DNA from: Cephalotrichum gorgonifer
Lineage: Eukaryota > Ascomycota > Sordariomycetes > Microascales > Microascaceae
DNA: 64,000 nt
Reading direction: 5' to 3'
NCBI GenBank assembly: GCA_900312665.1
Contig: ONZQ02000008.1
Span: forward strand, 1,615,713-1,679,712
The notes below the pieces were generated by a model. It was not told where the DNA came from, did no database searches, and was given only the letters and a program-made list of their open reading frames with translations. This document shows, in pieces, positions 1 through 10,722 of the stretch (positions are counted from its first letter, which is position 1; each line of letters opens with the position of its first letter). The position numbers and the translations under genes are program-made.

Positions 1-1224
1 TTGCGGGGGGGGGAAATCTCGCCGCAGTGGGCGCCGTTCGAAGATCGATAAGCAATGGGATAAATGACGTAGTTGGTGGTCATTGCGATCATCAACTCCA
101 TGTTAACTGACCGGAAAGCCTGATTTCCACAGCTCCGAGTTGGGTACGGTTAGTAACATCTCAGGCTTCCCGTCATTCTAGCCGATCCTACCACCGCTAC
201 CCTAGAAAGTGAATGTCTATGAGGCACCCGACCCTTTGGTACCAGCAATACGCCGATGCCCGTCTTGACCCGGTCCACAATTCACCTATTGAGCTTGCGT
301 CTTTCCTTGAGCTCGCGTCGTTCCTTGATTCGGTTTCCTTGTTGGTGTGGTTACCGGGTGATGCTTCAAACTATCCAATGCAGTAGTATTTATTATGCAA
401 AGACACCTCCTATGAAGTAGAAAACTAAGTGTTTACCCACCTCTCCGACTCTGTCTGACCTCATTGCCAGCACAACCATACAGTCAACACGTACGAGTAT
501 GTATCAATGTGCGATCTCCAATATCTACATCACTACTACAACGATAAGGCCTTTGCTCCGGTTATCGAACAATCTCAGTCTACACTACAGAAAGATATAC
601 TAGAGCACTATGTTTGTGCAGTCCCTCATTACCAATGACCGGGGAAAGCTATATGTTGAGCTCTTATGGCTCCGCCTGACCTTCCTTGCTAGTATTTATG
701 TATCTGGCACTTGGTTGTGGGTTGACAAGTGTGGGGCTGGCTGGGGACCCTTGTCGGGTTTACAAGAGGCCAAATAGTAATATCCGACCACCAGAATAGA
801 CCCGCCTGGGGGAGCAATTAAAACTACAATATTGACTCACCTATGCTAGTGCTTCGCAGGGGCTTGGATGACATTGTCAGATATCCAGTGGACAAAAAAT
901 GTAAAGCACCTCATGCAGTGCTCTGAGCGAGCATCTTTGATCCACGTGCAGATTCTCCCAAGGGGAATACCACGACAGGCTCCGTTGCTGCAATATGGTA
1001 AAAAGGTAGTTCCCCAAAACGAGGCTGTCTTGTGTCATTCACTCGCAGATAGTTATAAGTTATAAGGCCGTAGATTACTACAAGTACAGCGATCCAAAAC
1101 GATGGCCAAGGTAGCCATCCACACGCGCCCAAGGCTGACGACTGTTAACCACAGGCCAATACTCGAATCTTGGAGCTAGGCGAAAAAAAACACACAAACA
1201 CAACATCAATCAAAACGCTGGATT
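1..1224. other. intergenic left edge, no gene supported
   Basis: Only very short open frames occur. A 73-codon minus-strand frame (911-1132) encodes one hydrophobic stretch but has no family resemblance I recognise and no splice context. The first bases contain a G-rich run. I see nothing else to annotate. Confidence 0.5.
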
Positions 1225-3226
1225 CTACCAAACCCCTCCCCAACCCCCGTCTAAATCTCCCACGCATAGCCGCTCGTCCCCTCGATCACACTCAGTGCTC
1301 GCAGAAGGAAAAGGTGTCCTACGCATAGTCAGCCTAAACGCACGAGGAAAAGAATAGGAAATGTCATAGCTTGCCTCTGCCATCTCCTTGGAAATCCTCT
1401 CATTCACGGCACCCCTCTCATCCATCAACTTCTCCCTCATCTCCACTGCTGTCTCCCATGAGATTGGGAAGTCATCCACCAATCCAATAGTATGGTCTAC
1501 CAGCTCGGCTGGCAGTCGTCTCTCCAGCACGTCATTGGCACGCAATTCTTCGGCCCACCAGTCCCTCCTCTGCGGTGGAACGTTACTTGTAGAAAGTACC
1601 CTCCTTGCCGGGTCGATGAGGAACATGGCGAGGATCTTCCTGTACCCTGGCTTAGTTTTATCCTGTAAGGAGAATGACTGGACCTGGTGTTGGACGAAAT
1701 TCGGAAAGGCGATTAGCCTCCCTTGGCGTGTAAGGACTTGGCCGAGACTCTGCACTGCTGGCCCGTGCTGCTCGATACCTAGGAAGGTCGCTAAGCTCTC
1801 ATATTGATCCTGTTCGGGGAGCATTAGTAGCTCGTGACTGTCAAGAGACTGCCGGAAGGCAAGATGGCTATCGGTGATATTCTCCTGGTCGAAGTAGTAT
1901 ATCGCCGAGGCACAAATTTGCTCGTTCAGGCAACCCTCGACATGCCACGACCCGCCCTCGTATGTTGGTTTCTCGGGCGTGAGGTGGATATTTGCCAGCT
2001 TGAAGATAACTTGCAGACCGGAAGGCTTCTCCCGCAATCGGATACGGCTGCCTTCCTTCAGTTCGGCCTGGGATTTGTAATTCCGAGGCTCGGGGTATCG
2101 AAGTATCCGGTGCTCATTCACCCAGTCGTAATATTCGTCCTCGTTGTGCCAATCAAAATCGTCCTCGGAATCAAGTTCATCACCCAATACCTCCTTAATC
2201 GGATCATAATAAGCCTTTGGGCCTTCCTCTGCGCCAGGGACTCGATATTTCAGGCCTTCGGGGTAGGTCCAGTCTTCGCTGGTCCCGAGGTTACGGATTC
2301 CGATGCGGAAGCGGCCCTCTTTGGAATGATTTAGGGCCTCCTCCCACAGGGGTACCGCAGCAGCGACGATCTTCTCGAGGACCCCGTACAAGCCCCGATG
2401 CTTCTCGGGATGGAGGTTGTTGATATACCCCAGGATCTTGGCGCCGGAGTCGGACAGCTCGATATCCGTTGGGAGCCACTGGAACGAGCCGAACGAGAAC
2501 ATGGAGGCTGGTAGGTTTATATTATCGGTGGGACGGGGGCAGAGTGGCGTGAATGGGTCAATGGTGGTGCCTTTGCCGATGTATGCGAGGCACCCATCCA
2601 AAGGAACCTTCTCGTCTGGAAGCACCTTGGTTAACCCGTAAGTGACGGGGAAAAGAGACGGGTGCACGAGGTCTAGGACCATGTTGTTTGATCGCGGGTG
2701 CCAGTCCTTCAGATGTTCCGGCACGTCCTCGAGGGCTGTGACACCCGTGATTAGAGCATCCCTTATCAAACCCGACACCACGGTATCAGACTTGACAATC
2801 GTAAGATCTGCATCGAAGATGTTTACGAGGCCGTTCTCCTTGAATAGTGCCGCTTTATCTCGCAGCTCCTGGATACACTGTTCCTCAGTCAGTTAGACCT
2901 TCCCTCAACCAAAGGGAAGCCTGATACCGGAAACCTACAAAGTCGAACATTTTCTGCGATAGCACTACATCGCCTCCGAGGCTCTCAGGTCGCACATCAC
3001 CCTCTGCACGCCACCTCTCGACGATATTATCATCAAAGACCTTGCGCTCCCAGTCGGGTTTGTCCGTAATGTCGTTGATGAATGCCATCATTCTCTTCTC
3101 GCGCAGCGTGACGCCAATGCTGAACCAGCGTCCGACCGCGGAGGGGAAGGTTCCCCATACCCGCTCGTCGACTTTCAACCCGAAGCCCGGGACGCAGAGT
3201 GTCGGTTTAACTTCTTCCTTCCCCAT
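1225..3226 (-). CDS. DUF4246 family protein
   Basis: Two-exon gene: exon 1 3226..2939, exon 2 2877..1225, giving 646 aa. The intron (2938..2878) starts GTAGGT and ends CAG, and joins ...KMFDF to CIQELRDKAALF, which restores the continuous fungal DUF4246 pattern. The protein starts MGKEEVKPTLCVPGFGL and contains blocks I associate with the family, such as DITDKPDWERKVFD near the N-terminus and YFDQENIT in the middle. DUF4246 proteins are common in Pezizomycotina and have no established biochemical role, so I propose none. The length is usual for the family. The last 30 or so residues (GDLDGGWGGVW) do not look like the usual ending, so a missed terminal intron is possible. It is transcribed in the same direction as the next gene but is separated from it by about 0.8 kb. 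Confidence 0.85.
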
Positions 3227-4048
3227 GATTTTTTTGCGCCGGGTACCCTTGATAGTTGAGATTGGTAGTGCGACGTGATGGAGCTTAGTGGTGTTGTGAC
3301 TGGTGGTGAGGAATGTGTGTTCAGTTAAATATCCGCGATAGGGACCCTTCCTCGTGCAGGAACAATGACATGCCTGCTAGTACTTCCAGGGGTAGCTCGC
3401 CTCGAAATGGGGGTTGTGATGCTAGCTGTCCCCAGGCACCAGCCGTGGTGCCTAGAGAGTGGACCAAACGAGGATTAGTTATCTATACACTACTACGTTA
3501 TTAGATGTTACCCCGCTCAGGATGCGTGGAGGATGGGAGAATTCCTCACAAATGTAACTATTGGTGGTATTGGGCCATCGTTATTATTACACCTGAAGCA
3601 CTCCTAATACAGGGGTGCCCGCAAGCACTCGCCAAATAGCAGTTAGCAAAGTTGTTGAAAATGCATCCTTGCCACACCAACCAGGTTGGGTTGTATCCTA
3701 GGTGCCAAGACATCAATTTTAAACATGGCTGAGGGAAAATCCTAGTGTTGACCGCCTTTTTTTAGTGCTGGTGGACGGTGTGCGAAGATTTAGGTAATTA
3801 GAAGCAGACCGACAACTGTGGGCGAGGTCCATTTGTAGTTTATAAAGAATAAAAGCCCACATACTCACTAACGGCGGTCCAAAGATCAAGTATTAGTAAT
3901 TCCTTTTTGTTTTACCCGCAGATGCAGGGTACGTGAAGAGCGCAAGAATAACATTCTCACTGGAGCTCATTACCCCAGCCTTCCCTCGCTACTGTCTCAG
4001 TGGTAGGATGGATGAGCAGCTTAGTGCCCTGCCTGTAGCCCTAACCAC
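3227..4048. other. intergenic, promoter of the DUF4246 gene
   Basis: This stretch lies between the DUF4246 start and the 3' end of the cyanamide hydratase gene. No coding region, RNA gene or clear repeat is seen. It should hold the DUF4246 promoter and the hydratase 3' UTR. Confidence 0.4.
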
Positions 4049-4861
4049 TTACTCGTACGGCTTCATTAGTTCGTTCGCCTCGACCTTCTTGTCAAAGTCC
4101 GGAATATGTGTCGTATGGCACCACGGCTTCAGTGAGACCTCCTCCTTAATGGTATTCGCGAAACACCCCAGCCATCCCTCGCGAGGGAACACCTTATTCA
4201 CATCCTCTCTCGTCTTCTCGTGGAGGATCTCTCCAAAATTCGGCACGTTCGGATGATCCCCCACGTTGTCGTAGATGGTCGCGAGCTGAATGACCTGTCC
4301 CAGGAAGGTGATGGTCCCGTCCGTTCCGAGGTCCTGGTGGCGGATGATGGTCTCGCACACGGCCTCAGCCTGGTCGGTGGTCGTGCCCAGGTCGAGGAGT
4401 AGGTTGAGGGACTTGATGGCGCCGAAGAACTCGAAGGACATACGTGTCGCGTTGATGTTGTCCCTTGCGGTGCCTATGTCATGGAGGAGGCAGGTTAGCG
4501 CGAGTGTGGTGGGGGAGAAGGTTGGCGCGTCTTCAGGGAATTGCTGCCGGACGATGGCGGTGGCTAGTGTAGTAGAGAAGTTGGTTATTACCGAAAACAG
4601 GATGTAATTGAAAGGGGTTGCGGAGGGTGAAGAGGGCATACCGTAGTAGAACACGCGCATAGAGTGGTTGTACGTTTGCCGGGGTAGGTGGTTCTTCGCG
4701 TACTCCTGTACCTGTCTAACGATGGGATCGTCGGAAGGAAAGTGGATGCCTGCGGCGAGCAGGGGCTCAGGCTTGTTGATGTATGGTCCGTTCTTGAAAA
4801 TCTTGCTGGCGTCGACGGGGACAGCAGTCCAGCCGTTCTGGGCGACTTCGTCTTTGCCCAT
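4049..4861 (-). CDS. cyanamide hydratase (HD-domain urea hydro-lyase)
   Basis: Exons 4861..4642 and 4563..4049 give about 260 aa. The 78-nt intron (4641..4564, GTATGC...TAG) is a multiple of three with no stop, so it reads through as an open frame; removing it joins SMRVFYY to TAIVRQQFPED as in the family. I chose the ATG at 4861 (MGKDEVAQNGWTAVPV) because family members begin just before the NGWTAVPV block; an in-frame ATG lies 16 codons upstream. Visible HD metal-site residues are His66 (YNHSMR), His101-Asp102 (LLHDIG), His149 (IIRHQD) and Asp172 (ATIYDN). The enzyme converts cyanamide to urea. It is a cytosolic soluble type with no signal peptide. A TTCCGTGGAA element lies about 390 bp upstream. 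Confidence 0.9.
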   Translation of the reverse strand: MGKDEVAQNGWTAVPVDASKIFKNGPYINKPEPLLAAGIHFPSDDPIVRQVQEYAKNHLPRQTYNHSMRVFYYGMPSSPSATPFNYILFSVITNFSTTLATAIVRQQFPEDAPTFSPTTLALTCLLHDIGTARDNINATRMSFEFFGAIKSLNLLLDLGTTTDQAEAVCETIIRHQDLGTDGTITFLGQVIQLATIYDNVGDHPNVPNFGEILHEKTREDVNKVFPREGWLGCFANTIKEEVSLKPWCHTTHIPDFDKKVEANELMKPYE

Positions 4862-6267
4862 GGTTGATGTTGGAAAAGGGTTTATTGTGATTGAATGAAT
4901 CAGAACCAAGGGTACTATATTGGAGTATATTTACCGATTTCGCGATGGACACTGGAATATGGGTTAAGAGTGAAGATATCGCTACATTATATATATGCGA
5001 TGTTGTGTTGTGCAGGATTTATAAGCTCATCATGCGTGAGTCAGGAGGTTACGGACTTGATACTTGCGGAAAGCCCGACTGGTGGTTCCTGTTGCCGACC
5101 TGCCACAGATGGGTGCTTCACGGCGTCGCAGTACGTACATGTAGGTTAGCGGCGACTCCGGTGACGGCAAACACGGAGCCATATACCCCACTGCACTACG
5201 GCTTGTATTGATTTCGAACCACAGCTTTGGAACTCGGCATTTGACACATGCTTCCGTGGAACAGAACCGTCGAACAGTCGTCTACTGATGACGATGACGT
5301 CGGAGCATGCGCAGTGTTGGTAAGCAGCCGAAATCGGATGACGAGAGACCGTTTATCGCAGAGACCGTTTGTCGCCACTGTGGTCGTCTGAATGAATTTT
5401 TCCCCTCGAAAGGAATGTGGTTCGTTTTTTAATACGCCAATGTATATGATTTCAGTATATTCCATTTAACTTCATTCCAGAGCCACCTGTGGCTATCGGG
5501 TTATGACGCTCGCACGGGATCCAATAGGCGAGAAAATGATACTCTCTACTATGTATCCAGTAATACTAGTATCCTTTATAGGGAACACATCTATCAATTA
5601 TGAAACACTTCTAACATAGTAAAGTCGCCCCGCTTAACGTCCAACTTGACTTGGCACTCCGGTGAGGTGGAGCGGTGAGCCAGGATATGTAAGAGTCTAG
5701 CTGCCGGCATGCATGACCAGGTGAAATAGGGTTTGTGCAGTGCAGTGTTGTTACTGGCATGTGTGTAGGCGCTGCATAAAATCGCCGCAACAGAAAAGAA
5801 ATCACGACTGGCCAACTAAAATTTCTGTTGGTAATATTTAATTTACTATAGTCCCCCCTTCCCCATCCACCCCGCGCTGCCTTCATCTTATTTCGCCTTG
5901 TTTGAGCTGCCACACTGGCTAATATCTGGAGCATTGGTGGATACGAAGCCATCGCACCATGCTACTATAGCAAACAAATGCAGTCTCCCGAGATTTAACA
6001 CGTGACCGCGTGGATAGTTTGCTCCAGCTCAATCGGAAAGAGCAAGTGATGAGCCGAGCTGGCTACATTTCAACAAGGTAAAAAAAACAAAGCCGCCCAC
6101 GAACAATATTCACCAAGGCGTCAGGCGCCGGGCGGAATAAGGCGGACCATCGTCCTGAAATTGACACCCAGCCTTTTCCAAAGCCGGCCCTGCTCGCTTC
6201 CTTCGCTTTCTCCTCCTTCCCCTCCAAAACAGACCCACAAGGCCAGGTGTCAGATCAGTTGCCCAAG
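4862..6267. other. intergenic, divergent promoters
   Basis: This 1.4-kb spacer between the cyanamide hydratase (-) and the large coiled-coil gene (+) contains only short frames. The one feature worth marking is the TTCCGTGGAA palindrome at 5252..5261. Confidence 0.4.
5252..5261. promoter_or_regulatory. PDRE-like palindrome TTCCGTGGAA
   Basis: This exact TTCCGTGGAA lies about 390 bp upstream of the cyanamide hydratase start. It is the same sequence found in front of the cleavage oxygenase (25493) and three times in front of the second P450. It matches the yeast PDRE consensus TCCGYGGA; its function here is inferred. Confidence 0.4.
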
Positions 6268-9200
6268 ATGCCCGACGACGACCACACTGTTGCCCATCGC
6301 AAGGTGGAAGCCGCCAGGACCTTCTGCTTGGACTGGCTCGAACGACTCGGAGACCTCAAGACCGCCGACGAAGCCTACGACAATGACATGCACAAGCTCC
6401 AACGCGAGGTCGATGCCGAGAAGGAGAAGATATTCACCCCGGGCCTTGATCGACATGAGATGGCTCGCATTGCCGAGAGGATGCTAGAGCTCCGCGTACA
6501 GCTAAGAGATCTGGAGACTTCACGCGAGTCCACTTCAGACGCGAGGAAGAAGGCTCACAGTGAACTGCGGAGGGCGCAACTCAAGGACCTTGTGGATGGA
6601 ATAAAGGGTATCGCGGGTGAGACGAGTTGGGTCACAGCCAGCCCTCGCCAAGCCGCACTGCCCGCACCGGAGCAAGGAAACCAGCATCCACACCCCGGCA
6701 GTCGCCAAGCCAAATCGCCACCGTCGAAGCTAGATCACCACGATCTTGAGAAGCTACAGCGCGGTGACGGGAACGCCCAAAACACCAACTCCGAATCTCC
6801 CGGCTCGCTACGTGACAAGTCTCATGGTGGCCGGGTACCTTTGGAAAAGGAGAACCCGTCGCCGTCTTCAGACCCAAGCAACAGTTCCCAGCCCCCACCT
6901 ACGCCACCAGTCCGTCCAACGCCCGAGGCCGTCCTTTCGCAGGGCCGGAGGAGTGCTCCAAAGCGCCGAGCAGCTGTTGAATCCGTAAGTTTGCCTCCCT
7001 TCTAGCCGTCGCCGTCATCCCTCTCTACAGCAGCGTGCTAAATGATCTCATGATAGGACAATGCTCGTAGAGCAGGCCTAGGAGGTACAACAGCCGAAAT
7101 TGCAGACGAGTCGCCCTCACGCCCGATAAAGCGGCGCCGCGTGGATGACCACCCAAGCGGCGGGGAAGAAGAAGTGGATTCACCAAGCGAGCCGCTCCCC
7201 GAGCCAGGTTCGTTTGCAAAGAGAGCTATCCGTTACGATGACGTCCATCAGAACGGCCGTGCGAAGTACCGGCACTTCATCGTCGAATACAAGGGCAAGT
7301 ATTATATCTGCATCTGCGAGGTGCATGGACTGCACTTCAAGGGAGATATCCTACGCGGCGTCGGCACCCATATCAACAGCCCGAAGCACAATTGTGGGTC
7401 CAGGTTGTTCTCCGTCGGCCTCGAATTACTAGGCATTCAGGTGTTGGGCTGCAACAGTACACTGGCAGACAAGCATAACCGCATGTTAACAGCCGCCATC
7501 GAGAAGGGAGAGTACACGGTTCTGGACTGGTGCAATCTACCGCGCGAACAACAGGAACAAATCCCCCTCAGCAGTTGTGGCCTAGCGGCGCTCAAACGCT
7601 CTGGGTCCGCACTCCCAAAAGGCCAGAGTGGAACTACCTCGCCACACTCAAGGGCCGGAACCACCCCCTCAGGCGCAAAATTCGCAACCGCCGCCTCGCG
7701 TCGAAAGGGTCGCCGGTCATCCCAACCGCAGAGGGGCTTCAAGGGGGTTACCGACGCCGTCCCCGGCAAGGCTTACTTCGGACAACGGCCTGATGGAACG
7801 TGGTGTGGGCTTATCGCACTACCGCGAGGCGAGGTTTTCGGAGACCCGACCTTCGAGGAGATCGGTTTCCCGAGCGCACTTGCCGATACTCAAGTTCTGA
7901 GAACTGTCCCTGGCTGCTACCGCTATTCCAGGTTCCAGCGGAGGTACCTTGGCTGGGACGAAGGCTTCGAGGACGGCGGTGCTTCGGTCACCCGCAGGGA
8001 GTTTCCGGTCATATTATTCGACGGTCGACCTTTCCCGTCGCAGTCCCAGGTAGCGTGGGTCTCTGCACAGGACCTAAGGCCGTACGATCTTACGGATCCC
8101 AGTGCAGTTGGTGTTCCTAACCTCCATTCGTTCGGCAAACTTCTCAAGGAGCGAAGAAATAAGCTTAAGGACGAGATTGAGGTGGAAGGTGATAAAGATG
8201 ATGAGGACACGGATGAGGACGACCAGGATGAAGACGAGGACGAGGCCAAGAGCGCAGATGAGTCCGATGCGGACCATGACGAAGAGAAAGAACACAAAAA
8301 CGGGAAGGGGAAGGGGAAGGGGAAAGAGAACAAAGGAGGAGCCGGGAAGAATACTGGGGACGGAGGAAGACAACGACCGCAGGATACCAACGGCCCCACC
8401 AAGGAGACGACTAGTAAGCTCGTGTCACTGTGCAGTAACCAGCAGATGAGCGCTAACTCCAGTTTCTCTTCTTTAGGAGGCCAGGGACCCGCCCCTCTTC
8501 CCAGTGGTATCGGCAGCGGATCTCCGCTCCCACTGGCGAAGCCAGCTCAGTCGTCTCCACAGTCAAAGAGCACGCGAGAAACAGCGACACGCTCTATACC
8601 ACCGGAGAACCAAAATGCATCAACAAGTGCATCTAGAGTCCCGCCGCCTATCCACCCTGATCCTGAGAAACCCCGATCCACGGCCCCGCAGGTGCAGTTA
8701 GCTCAACCTCCTCGTCTACCGGAAATTCAACAAGGCACAGGCAGTTCCCGAGAAGGCCCAGCTGGCCCAGGCCAGAGCAAGAGTACCCAGGACCGTCGAG
8801 GTTCTGAATCCCACACCTTGAAGTCTGCACAGCGAAGCACGCCAAAAGGTGGTCGCCCATCCGATGACCCACCAGCTATACGTTCAGATATACTGGAGAC
8901 TAAGAGCAACCCTTTGCCACAACTCACTGGCAGCGCGGGCAAACCCGAAACCGGCCCTGCGCGCACTGTGTTGAACCGGCCCCTTAAAGCGTTTAAGGCA
9001 GCGAGTAAGGCCACTCCAGGCCGGGCCACTCTAACTCCAGCCGCCAGAGGTACGCCATCTATACTGTCGCCCACACTAAATTCAACTTCAGCCCTGGGCG
9101 CAGCAGTAAACACGAACCGAGCTGGAACACCTCAGGAGGCGCACTTCATCGTCTCCCAACCCGGTACGCCCCGGTCCGGCCATGGAAACAGATCTCTGGC

Positions 9201-9690
9201 ATCGACCCCGGCTTCAGGTCCCGCGCTGCCGGTGAACTGGGGCGGATGGCAGGCTTTCAAGTTCGCACATTCCCAATTCGATACCTCGAGAGATGTACGA
9301 GGAAATGAGCCCGTGTCGTCGAAAGAACATGCGTCTTCAAAGGCGCCCAAGCCGTCTCAGACGGTCGCGCCTTTATCTCCAAATCCATTCCCGCCAAATT
9401 TGCAACCTCACGGCGCTACTCCAACGTTGGGTAATTGTGCGGGCGTACAATGGTCCGCGCAGAAGCCGAAGCTACAGTCTCACGGGCTGGGTTCCACGCA
9501 GAAGACAGCAAATCCGGTGGCGTCAAGCTCGAATTCGAGGATATCTCGAAATACATCGCCTGTGGTATTGACTGGACAAGCTGGAGTACGAAACTCTTCT
9601 GAACGGGCCTCGACGGCTTCAACCGCCTCGAAATCTGTTACGCCGCGGCCGCCGAACTCTGTCTCCTCTGCGCAGGGAGATTTACCTTAG
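6268..9690 (+). CDS. large coiled-coil, low-complexity fungal protein of unknown function
   Basis: Three exons: 6268..6984, 7057..8413, 8477..9690, about 1,095 aa. Intron 1 (GTAAGT...ATAG) fuses two frames; intron 2 (8414..8476, 63 nt, GTAAGC, branch GCTAAC, TTTAG) is in frame and would read through if retained. The first ATG in frame is at 6268. Residues 1-120 are charged and predicted coiled coil. A middle block has Cys/His spacing that could bind metal (YYICICEVHGLHF, then SPKHNCGS). A second block (GKAYFGQRPDGTWCGLIAL to WVSAQDLRPYDL) resembles a conserved domain of unannotated ascomycete proteins. Then come an Asp/Glu-rich stretch, a GKGKGKGK run and a long Ser/Pro/Thr-rich tail. The basic KRRR-type patches suggest a nuclear location. 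I do not know its function. Confidence 0.75.
8302..8326 (+). repeat. GGGAAG hexanucleotide run inside a coding exon
   Basis: This short GGGAAG-type microsatellite encodes alternating Gly-Lys directly after the acidic segment of the large coiled-coil protein. Length variation would keep the frame, adding or removing Gly-Lys pairs. Confidence 0.6.
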
Positions 9691-10722
9691 AGTTTGGCTT
9701 ACCGCCCCCTCCCCCCTCCGGCCTGCCTGATAACTGTTTCGAATCTTCACCGCCGTACACAGGGGTAGTAGATCACTTCTCAATGTCACGGTAACGTGAG
9801 ACGGTCTGGAACCTGGTTTCTGGCACAGAGCTACTCGACCGTACAAGTCAAGGGAGCTTACCGTTTATAATTTCCCAATGTTTTTCTTTGGGCTGGTTCA
9901 CCATATCTACTGCTTTTTATTCTTCTTCTGGGACATGGTACAAGCCTATACCTCATCCGGATCCGGGTCAGGTGTAAAGATAGAAAATGGGCTCCCTTGT
10001 TTTAAACCTACATCTCTTTTTACTTATTTTCTATGGTTTTTATTCTTTATTGGGACCTATCCGATATTCTTCTCCGGGTTTCTTTTATTAGTTTCCTTCA
10101 TCAAGCTCCTCCATTCACGTTTCCGGTTTATTTATCAAAATGGGGTAAGGTTAGCGCGTTATCTGGGTCCTTATTATCATGCTAGGCGTTTAGCGAGGAA
10201 AATTGAAACTTATTATTTTAACCCTCGAACACTATAACTGGCGAAATACAAATTGATGCGTAGAAATGCGACGGAAGTTGTGTGCAAAGTGCGTGCGTGA
10301 AGTGGTCTCCGGACACTCGGGGTGGGCACTCCAGTCGTCAGCCCGAGATGTGGCGAGGAGCAACTATCGATGTCAAGGCCGTTCCGATAGGCAGGACCTG
10401 GGAGAGCTAGCACTAGGTAGGGCATCGACATCAAACTCGACCTTCAGGCGTGGGGGAACCTCAATCTCTACCGTTTATCCGCTGGCTTTCCCTCGTAGTT
10501 CCCACTGCACTCGACAATAAAATTGAATCCTGTTCATCCTTTACATGGTACATGACCAGGCCTATCTAGTTATCGCGGTAACTAAGATCCTATCCGCCGT
10601 GTTCTGGGGGGAGAATCCTGCTGTCATTCATGCTTTGCTTCACCTGGGATTTGCACCTGAACACCGGCACCCCATATATATTCCGAAAGTACTATTACCT
10701 TGACACCTCTCCTCGAAGGGTG
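9691..10722. other. convergent intergenic region
   Basis: This stretch lies between the stop of the large coiled-coil gene (+) and the stop of the HET gene (-), and it should hold both 3' UTRs. A 119-codon plus-strand frame at 9878-10237 is T-rich and therefore looks hydrophobic; I do not accept it as a gene. Confidence 0.4.

Noticed and set aside
911..1132. 73-codon minus-strand frame with one membrane-like stretch
   Set aside because: Too short, isolated and without a family match; one hydrophobic run can arise by chance.
9878..10237. 119-codon plus-strand frame with hydrophobic segments
   Set aside because: Hydrophobicity comes from T-rich 3' sequence; there is no family resemblance, and it sits in the 3' region of the preceding gene.
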